Below the pieces are notes generated by a model. That model made no database searches. It was not told the origin of the DNA and saw only the letters and a list, made by a program, of their open reading frames with translations. Both the position numbers and the translations under genes were made by a program. From assembly GCA_002452335.1 (NCBI GenBank), contig DKFJ01000012.1, positions 264,553-328,552 of the forward strand: a stretch of 64,000 nt of DNA, given 5' to 3'. Positions 59,468 to 64,000 of the stretch are shown piece after piece. The stretch comes from Deferribacteraceae bacterium UBA6799. GTDB taxonomy: Bacteria > Chrysiogenota > Deferribacteres > Deferribacterales > Geovibrionaceae. Each line of letters starts with the position of its first letter. Positions within the stretch are counted from its first letter, which is position 1.

Positions 59468-61045
59468 ATGCCCGTAGCGACTCTGAACACGCTGAAAGCT
59501 CACAATGAAAAGACACTGCGCAATATGCTGGAGCATGTCTACGGCATCAGCCAGGACTGGATAGTCATACACTTCGATGAAAACTCCCTTGCCACCATTC
59601 ACATAGACACCGACATGGACATAGACTCCCGCATAGCCGTGCACATTTCCGATGACGGCATGACAGCCGAGCTGACCATGTTTCCCGCTATCAACAAAGG
59701 CAAAACACTCGATTCTGACGCCATAGAAAGATATCTGACTCTGGAGAAACATCTGAATAAAGAACTCCTGAGATGGGACAATATCCGGCACGCCGAACAG
59801 TATTTCAACTCCGGATATATAGTCGAGGATATTCTGACAGCCGAGGGTATGCCGAAAGAGGACGGCAAGGACGCATGGATAAAACTGCACTTCGATATAG
59901 AAGAGCGCAGACCGAAAGAACTGGCAAGCGGCAGCGTGGACTACCGTGAGATAAACCACATAGTCACAGCGGAAGAGAACCAGCTTCTGATATCCTATCA
60001 CGAGGAAACAAAAGGCACCGACGGCATGAAGGTCACCGGAGAAAAGATTCCGGCGGTCAAAGGCAGAAAGCTGGTGATCCACAAAGGCAAGAATGTCGCA
60101 TATGACGAAACGAGACAGGGATTCATAGCGGCTGAAGGCGGGCATGTCATCTTTCAGAACAACAGGCTCAGCGTCAATCCGATATATTCCGTCAGCGGAG
60201 ACGTGGACTATTCAGTGGGCAACATAACCTTCGACGGCACTGTGTCCGTCTCCGGAGACGTCTTAAGCGGTTTTTCCATAAACGCCAAAAACATAGTCGT
60301 CTGGGGCGTTGTCAGGGACGCATGTCTCACGGCAAAAGACGACATCACCGTAAAAACAGGAATAAAATCTTCAGGAAAATGTGTTGTAAGGGCCGGACAC
60401 GAAGTTTTCGCCGGATTCATAGAGAATGCGGAAGTCTACGCCGACAACGCCATATACATAAAATATCACTGTCTGAACTCCAGACTGTACTGTAAAGGAT
60501 TCATAGAGACCCACTCATCAGACGGCACGATATCCGGCGGAGAGATTCACGCCTTCAGTTTTGTCCGTGCCAGAAAGATCGGTCTGGATCAATGCCCTGT
60601 TTTCAAAATCTTTATCGGGGTCAAACATGATCTCCAGCAGAAGCTGAACGATCTGATGGCTAACAAGGACAAGCTGGAAAAGATTCTTAAAGACACGGAC
60701 GACCAGATAAGAAAACTGGCTAAGATGAATCCGGATATCAAAAAAGCGCCCAAGCTGAAATCCATAATAACATCCAGAAACCTGCTTTATAACAAATATC
60801 AGCACACAGACGAAAAGATAGAACAGCTGATAAACACGTCCATGCACCCCATGCCCTATGTCAGAGCGGACGAAACCGCCTATGACGGCACTGTTCTGGT
60901 TTTCTACGGCACGGAAAAGCATATCTCGGCGCCCACAGGTCCGGCAAAGTTCATCTTCAACAAAGGCACAGGAAAGATAGAACAGCTAGCCGCTGACGCT
61001 CCTATCGAAGAATCAGAAGTGATCGAAGTCAGCCTTGATGAATAA
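59468..61045 (+). CDS. FapA (DUF342) family protein
   Basis: 525 aa. N-terminal about 190 residues with acidic alpha/beta sequence, central beta-rich FapA core (about 195-385; GGHVIFQNNRLSVNPIYSVSGDVDYSVGN-type repeats of beta-helix flavour), a coiled coil (about 385-445) and a C-terminal tail. FapA proteins are widespread, of poorly defined function, some linked to flagellar assembly or cell polarity. The end overlaps the flippase start by 8 bases. Confidence 0.88.
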   Translation: MPVATLNTLKAHNEKTLRNMLEHVYGISQDWIVIHFDENSLATIHIDTDMDIDSRIAVHISDDGMTAELTMFPAINKGKTLDSDAIERYLTLEKHLNKELLRWDNIRHAEQYFNSGYIVEDILTAEGMPKEDGKDAWIKLHFDIEERRPKELASGSVDYREINHIVTAEENQLLISYHEETKGTDGMKVTGEKIPAVKGRKLVIHKGKNVAYDETRQGFIAAEGGHVIFQNNRLSVNPIYSVSGDVDYSVGNITFDGTVSVSGDVLSGFSINAKNIVVWGVVRDACLTAKDDITVKTGIKSSGKCVVRAGHEVFAGFIENAEVYADNAIYIKYHCLNSRLYCKGFIETHSSDGTISGGEIHAFSFVRARKIGLDQCPVFKIFIGVKHDLQQKLNDLMANKDKLEKILKDTDDQIRKLAKMNPDIKKAPKLKSIITSRNLLYNKYQHTDEKIEQLINTSMHPMPYVRADETAYDGTVLVFYGTEKHISAPTGPAKFIFNKGTGKIEQLAADAPIEESEVIEVSLDE

Positions 61046-62336
61046 GCTTCTTTCCAGGATAAGAAACAGACTGAACGCGGACGGCACAGGCGGAATCTTC
61101 AAAAACATGATGATTCTGGCCACGGGAACCACTGCGGCGAAGGGCATAGGTTTTCTCTCTTCGCTGGTACTTACCCGCATATTCGCTCCGGAGAGCTTCG
61201 GCATACTGTCGCTGTTCATCGCCTTCACATCGCTGATCGCCCCACTAAGCACTCTCTGCTATTCTTACGCCGTTCCCCTGCCGAAGAGCAGATATATGGC
61301 GGTGAATATCATGATGATGAATCTGGGGATAATCATAATCATGACCCTGCTGACCCTAGCGGTTTTTCTGACCGCCGGAGAAAAGATTTTCAGCATGGCG
61401 AACGCCCACGGGCTCGAGCCTTACATCTGGCTGATAGTGCTGACACAGTTCGCCGGAGGCATTTATGAGACGCTCAGCTCATACGCCACCCGTGTCAAAG
61501 CTTTCAAACCGATAGCGAAAACAAAGATAAACCAGTCTTTCATAGGTTCCGCCATAAAGATATTGGCGGGATTCACGCCGCTGGGCGTCACCGGGCTTCT
61601 GATAGGTCAGGCATACGCTCAGGCGGGAAGCAGTTTTACATATATTAAAGTGTTCAAAGAACAGATCAAAGACTCGCTGAAGCACATCACACTGAAAAGA
61701 ACTGTCCGCACGGCAAGATTTTACGCTGATTTTCCTATGTACCGTCTGCCGTCACAGTTTCTGCTGACGTTTTCCATACAGGCGCCGCTGCTGCTCACAG
61801 GAAAGATATTCGGCGTGGCGACGGTAGGTCAGCTGGGGCTTGCCATATCTGTTCTGTCTCTGCCCGTGATACTCTTCGGGGTGTCCGCCGGACAGGCTTA
61901 TTACGCCGAGACTGCCGCCATAGGGGCGAACAACCCCAGAAAGATATATGACCTGTCTAAGCAGGTGGCGAAAAAACTGTTTCTGCTCAGCCTCATCCCG
62001 TTCATAATATTACAGGCCGCCGGAGAGCCGCTGTTCGTTCTGGTTTTCGGCAAGCCATGGCATCAGGCGGGTCAGTTCGCCTCCATGCTGTCCATATCTC
62101 TCTTGGCTCAGTTCGTGGTGGTGCCCATCATCAATATCCTGACAGTGCTGGGTAAACAGAAAATGTTCCTCATGTTCAACATCATGCGCACTATCAGCAT
62201 AGTTGCGGTTTTTTCCGCATGCGGATATTTCAAACTCACTGAAAACAAAGTCATTTTCATATACAGCCTTGTGCTGGCTCTCAATTATCTTATTATGTCA
62301 CTCAGTATATTCAGGATAATAAGGAGCAGATTCTGA
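61038..62336 (+). CDS. Polysaccharide biosynthesis (Wzx/MATE-like) flippase
   Basis: 432 aa, 12 or more TM helices, MOP-superfamily flippase layout with the N-terminal ATGTTAAKGIGFLSSLVLTR region typical of Wzx/O-antigen exporters. Probably moves lipid-linked glycans across the inner membrane; no glycosyltransferases are adjacent here. ATG 61038 is preferred over the TTG codon one triplet earlier. Confidence 0.9.
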   Translation: MNKLLSRIRNRLNADGTGGIFKNMMILATGTTAAKGIGFLSSLVLTRIFAPESFGILSLFIAFTSLIAPLSTLCYSYAVPLPKSRYMAVNIMMMNLGIIIIMTLLTLAVFLTAGEKIFSMANAHGLEPYIWLIVLTQFAGGIYETLSSYATRVKAFKPIAKTKINQSFIGSAIKILAGFTPLGVTGLLIGQAYAQAGSSFTYIKVFKEQIKDSLKHITLKRTVRTARFYADFPMYRLPSQFLLTFSIQAPLLLTGKIFGVATVGQLGLAISVLSLPVILFGVSAGQAYYAETAAIGANNPRKIYDLSKQVAKKLFLLSLIPFIILQAAGEPLFVLVFGKPWHQAGQFASMLSISLLAQFVVVPIINILTVLGKQKMFLMFNIMRTISIVAVFSACGYFKLTENKVIFIYSLVLALNYLIMSLSIFRIIRSRF

Positions 62337-62746
62337 TGACATCTGTAATGTCCCACACAGGAATGGTGACAGAGGTGACAGACGACAGCACAGCCGTGGT
62401 GGAGGTTATGAGAGACCATGCCTGCACAGGCTGTCAGGAACACGGGGCATGCACCATGCAGTCATCCGGAAACATCCGGGTAAGGTTCAAAAACGCCTAT
62501 GACCTGAAAAAAGGCGACATGGTGCGCATAGATATTCAGAAGCGTGACTTTTTTAAGAGTATGATGATCGTCTATATATTTCCGCTGTTTCTGATGCTTG
62601 TCAGCGCCGTGGTATCCGACTCTCTGGGCGCTCATCAGGCAGTGACTGCCAGCGTGACCCTGCTGTCAGTATTCGTCTATTTTCTCGGTCTGAAACTACT
62701 GCACAAGGGCAGAGACCGCCAGACCTATACTAAAATATCCAGCTAA
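62336..62746 (+). CDS. rseC: RseC/MucC-family positive regulator of SoxR reduction / sigmaE
   Basis: 136 aa. The N-terminal cytoplasmic CTGCQEHGACTM (Cys cluster) and two TM helices (about 79-97 and 102-120) match RseC, a partner of Rnf-type SoxR-reducing systems. TGATG overlap with the flippase stop. Its presence suggests an Rnf complex elsewhere in the genome. Confidence 0.9.
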   Translation: MTSVMSHTGMVTEVTDDSTAVVEVMRDHACTGCQEHGACTMQSSGNIRVRFKNAYDLKKGDMVRIDIQKRDFFKSMMIVYIFPLFLMLVSAVVSDSLGAHQAVTASVTLLSVFVYFLGLKLLHKGRDRQTYTKISS

Positions 62747-62807
62747 ATTATATATATTTGTCATTCGTGTCTATTTCTTATATCCGCATAACGTGTTTTA
62801 ATTACAC

Positions 62808-63173
62808 ATGAAGTTAATATTATCTCTTTTCACCATCTTTCTGTGTTTGTCCGCCTCCGCCAATACATACGGCGATGCCGAGTGCGAGCTGGTATCCGTC
62901 ATAGACGGCGACACCATCAAGTGCAACATAGCCGGATATCCGGACATAATAGGCAGGGAGATCTCTGTGAGATTCAGAGGAATAAACACTCCGGAGATAA
63001 GGGGAGAAGAGAGAGAACAGGGACTGATATCCCGTCAGAAGCTGGTGAACATCCTCTCAGATAAGCAGACCATCATGCTAAGAGACATCAGCAGGGACAA
63101 ATATTTCCGCATAGACGCAGACATCTACGCAGACGGTATGAAGGTGAACGAAGAATCGCTCCTGATGCCTTAA
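62808..63173 (+). CDS. Exported staphylococcal-nuclease-like protein, C-terminally short
   Basis: 121 aa. Signal peptide (about 1-18), then SNase core: VIDGDTIKCNI (catalytic-loop Asp), VRFRGINTPEIRG and DKYFRIDADIYADGMKVNEESL. Arg35- and Glu43-equivalents are present, but the Asp40-equivalent is Asn (GINTPE versus the usual GIDTPE). The chain ends right after the NEESLLMP helix, some 20-35 residues shorter than typical thermonucleases. Convergent with the next gene, overlapping its stop by 4 bases. Possibly inactive or truncated. Confidence 0.82.
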   Translation: MKLILSLFTIFLCLSASANTYGDAECELVSVIDGDTIKCNIAGYPDIIGREISVRFRGINTPEIRGEEREQGLISRQKLVNILSDKQTIMLRDISRDKYFRIDADIYADGMKVNEESLLMP

Positions 63174-63490
63174 TTCAATATCATAAATCCCAGCAGCACC
63201 AGAATAATCCCTATATAGTTAAGTGATACTCCGAACATGGAGTGAACCTCTTTGATAACTATTACCTCACGGGTCTTCATATCCATCAGTTCCCTCGCCT
63301 CAACGCTGTTCAGATTCTTTCCGATAACCCAAACCGTCACGCCGGACAGCATCACGGTGAGCGCCGGAATTATCCCGTGCGCCTTATAATATCCGTCACC
63401 CATGATGGAATCCACGGTCAGGTTAACCGCTATCACGAATACGGCGGGGATCAGAAGCCCCAGATAGCCCTTTCCACGATAGATTATCAT
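63170..63490 (-). CDS. Small integral membrane protein, unknown
   Basis: 106 aa with three hydrophobic segments (about 9-28, 38-56 and 85-104). No family recognised. Its ATG overlaps the hisD stop by one base, so it is likely cotranscribed with histidine genes. Confidence 0.6.
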   Translation of the reverse strand: MIIYRGKGYLGLLIPAVFVIAVNLTVDSIMGDGYYKAHGIIPALTVMLSGVTVWVIGKNLNSVEARELMDMKTREVIVIKEVHSMFGVSLNYIGIILVLLGFMILN

Positions 63491-64000
63491 CAGTCATCCT
63501 TTCTGATCAGAACGGAATTTCTGTGGGCTATCAGCTCCTCAGATTCCGCCAGAACTCTTATATCTTCCATATCAGCCATCAGCTGTTCTTTTGAATAGTA
63601 GATTATGCTGGATTTCTTCTGAAAGTCATATGTCCCCAGCGGAGAGAAGAACTTCGCCGTTCCGCCTGTGGGCAGAACGTGGTTGGGTCCGGCATAATAG
63701 TCGCCCACCGGCTCGGGGGTGTTCTGTCCCAGAAATATCGCTCCGGCGTTTCTGATCTTCAGCATGAATTCCATAGGATGAGCCACCGCCAGCTCCAGGT
63801 GCTCCACGGCTATCTCGTTCACTATGTCCGCCGCCTCGTCCAGATCGTCCGTTACGATGATAGCGCCGAATCTCTCCAGAGATTTTCCGGCTATCTCCTT
63901 CTTGGGCAGTTCCGCCAGCTGAGCGTATACGCTGTTCTCAATGTCTTTCGCCAGCTCCATATCGTCCGTAACCACTATGGCGGATGCCAGTTCATCGTGT
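63490..64000 (-). CDS. hisD: Histidinol dehydrogenase, C-terminal part (cut by window end)
   Basis: About 170 codons of the 3' end. Oxidises histidinol to histidine in two NAD-dependent steps. Diagnostic stretches: VNEIAVEHLELAVAHPMEF, NAGAIFLGQNTPEPVGDYYAG and PNHVLPTGGTAKFFSPLG, which carry zinc-ligand and substrate-binding residues. Continues beyond base 64000. The stop overlaps the small membrane protein start by one base. Confidence 0.96.
   Translation of the reverse strand, partial: HDELASAIVVTDDMELAKDIENSVYAQLAELPKKEIAGKSLERFGAIIVTDDLDEAADIVNEIAVEHLELAVAHPMEFMLKIRNAGAIFLGQNTPEPVGDYYAGPNHVLPTGGTAKFFSPLGTYDFQKKSSIIYYSKEQLMADMEDIRVLAESEELIAHRNSVLIRKDD

Overview
The window is a gene-dense bacterial chromosome segment of roughly 50% GC. 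The gene content points to a Gram-negative, motile, anaerobically respiring organism: LPS synthesis (KdsA), a secretin, a TolC-type outer-membrane channel, multihaem cytochrome c, an ETF-to-quinone electron route, a group 3b-type NiFe hydrogenase, bacteriohaemerythrin and several chemotaxis proteins. The mix fits Deferribacterota (Geovibrio/Seleniivibrio-like). That placement is an inference from gene content and GC; no database search was possible.

Layout. 1-13.3 kb: an MSHA/type IV pilus-like locus. It has a GspE-type ATPase cut by the window start, a pilin-like protein with its own kinase and REC-Fis regulator, and a forward operon GspL-like, PilO-like, PilP/GspC-like, secretin, TPR protein. 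It is interrupted by an MscS channel, proS and an M23 peptidase. 13.4-19.6 kb: haemerythrin, then a reverse operon ALDH, large exported protein, a candidate 52-residue selenoprotein, kdsA, hemW and a tetrahaem cytochrome. 19.8-21.1 kb: a truncated sensor next to a RAYT transposase and its REP hairpins. 21.1-25.7 kb: MacAB/TolC-like efflux. 26.1-30.2 kb: EtfB, ferredoxin-EtfA and a membrane FeS oxidoreductase. 30.3-34.1 kb: PhnD-like protein, TDT transporter and an ArsC/thioredoxin/permease set. 34.2-40.6 kb: a Cache-CheW protein and the metallopeptidase/alpha-E/ATP-grasp trio. 40.7-43.4 kb: RNA-modification and small genes. 43.4-47.9 kb: hydrogenase with its protease. 48-53.6 kb: two chemoreceptors flanking a methionine/cysteine gene with a Met-rich leader peptide. 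54-57.3 kb: ilvBNC with a long structured leader. 57.7-62.7 kb: membrane proteins, FapA, a flippase and RseC. The end holds a short nuclease and hisD (partial).

The most interesting signals are these: (1) an in-frame UGA in a small membrane protein between the 692-aa protein gene and kdsA, followed by a SECIS-like hairpin and a frame that ends exactly in an ATGA overlap with kdsA; (2) a 36-codon leader peptide with five internal Met codons whose 3' end lies inside an intrinsic terminator, upstream of a metY-like gene; (3) at least three operon-first genes with a -10 box exactly five bases before the start codon and no Shine-Dalgarno sequence, suggesting leaderless mRNAs; (4) hairpins overlapping the hydB start and the ilvB leader; (5) an unusual soluble tandem-Cache-CheW protein. 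No tRNA, rRNA or CRISPR array was seen.
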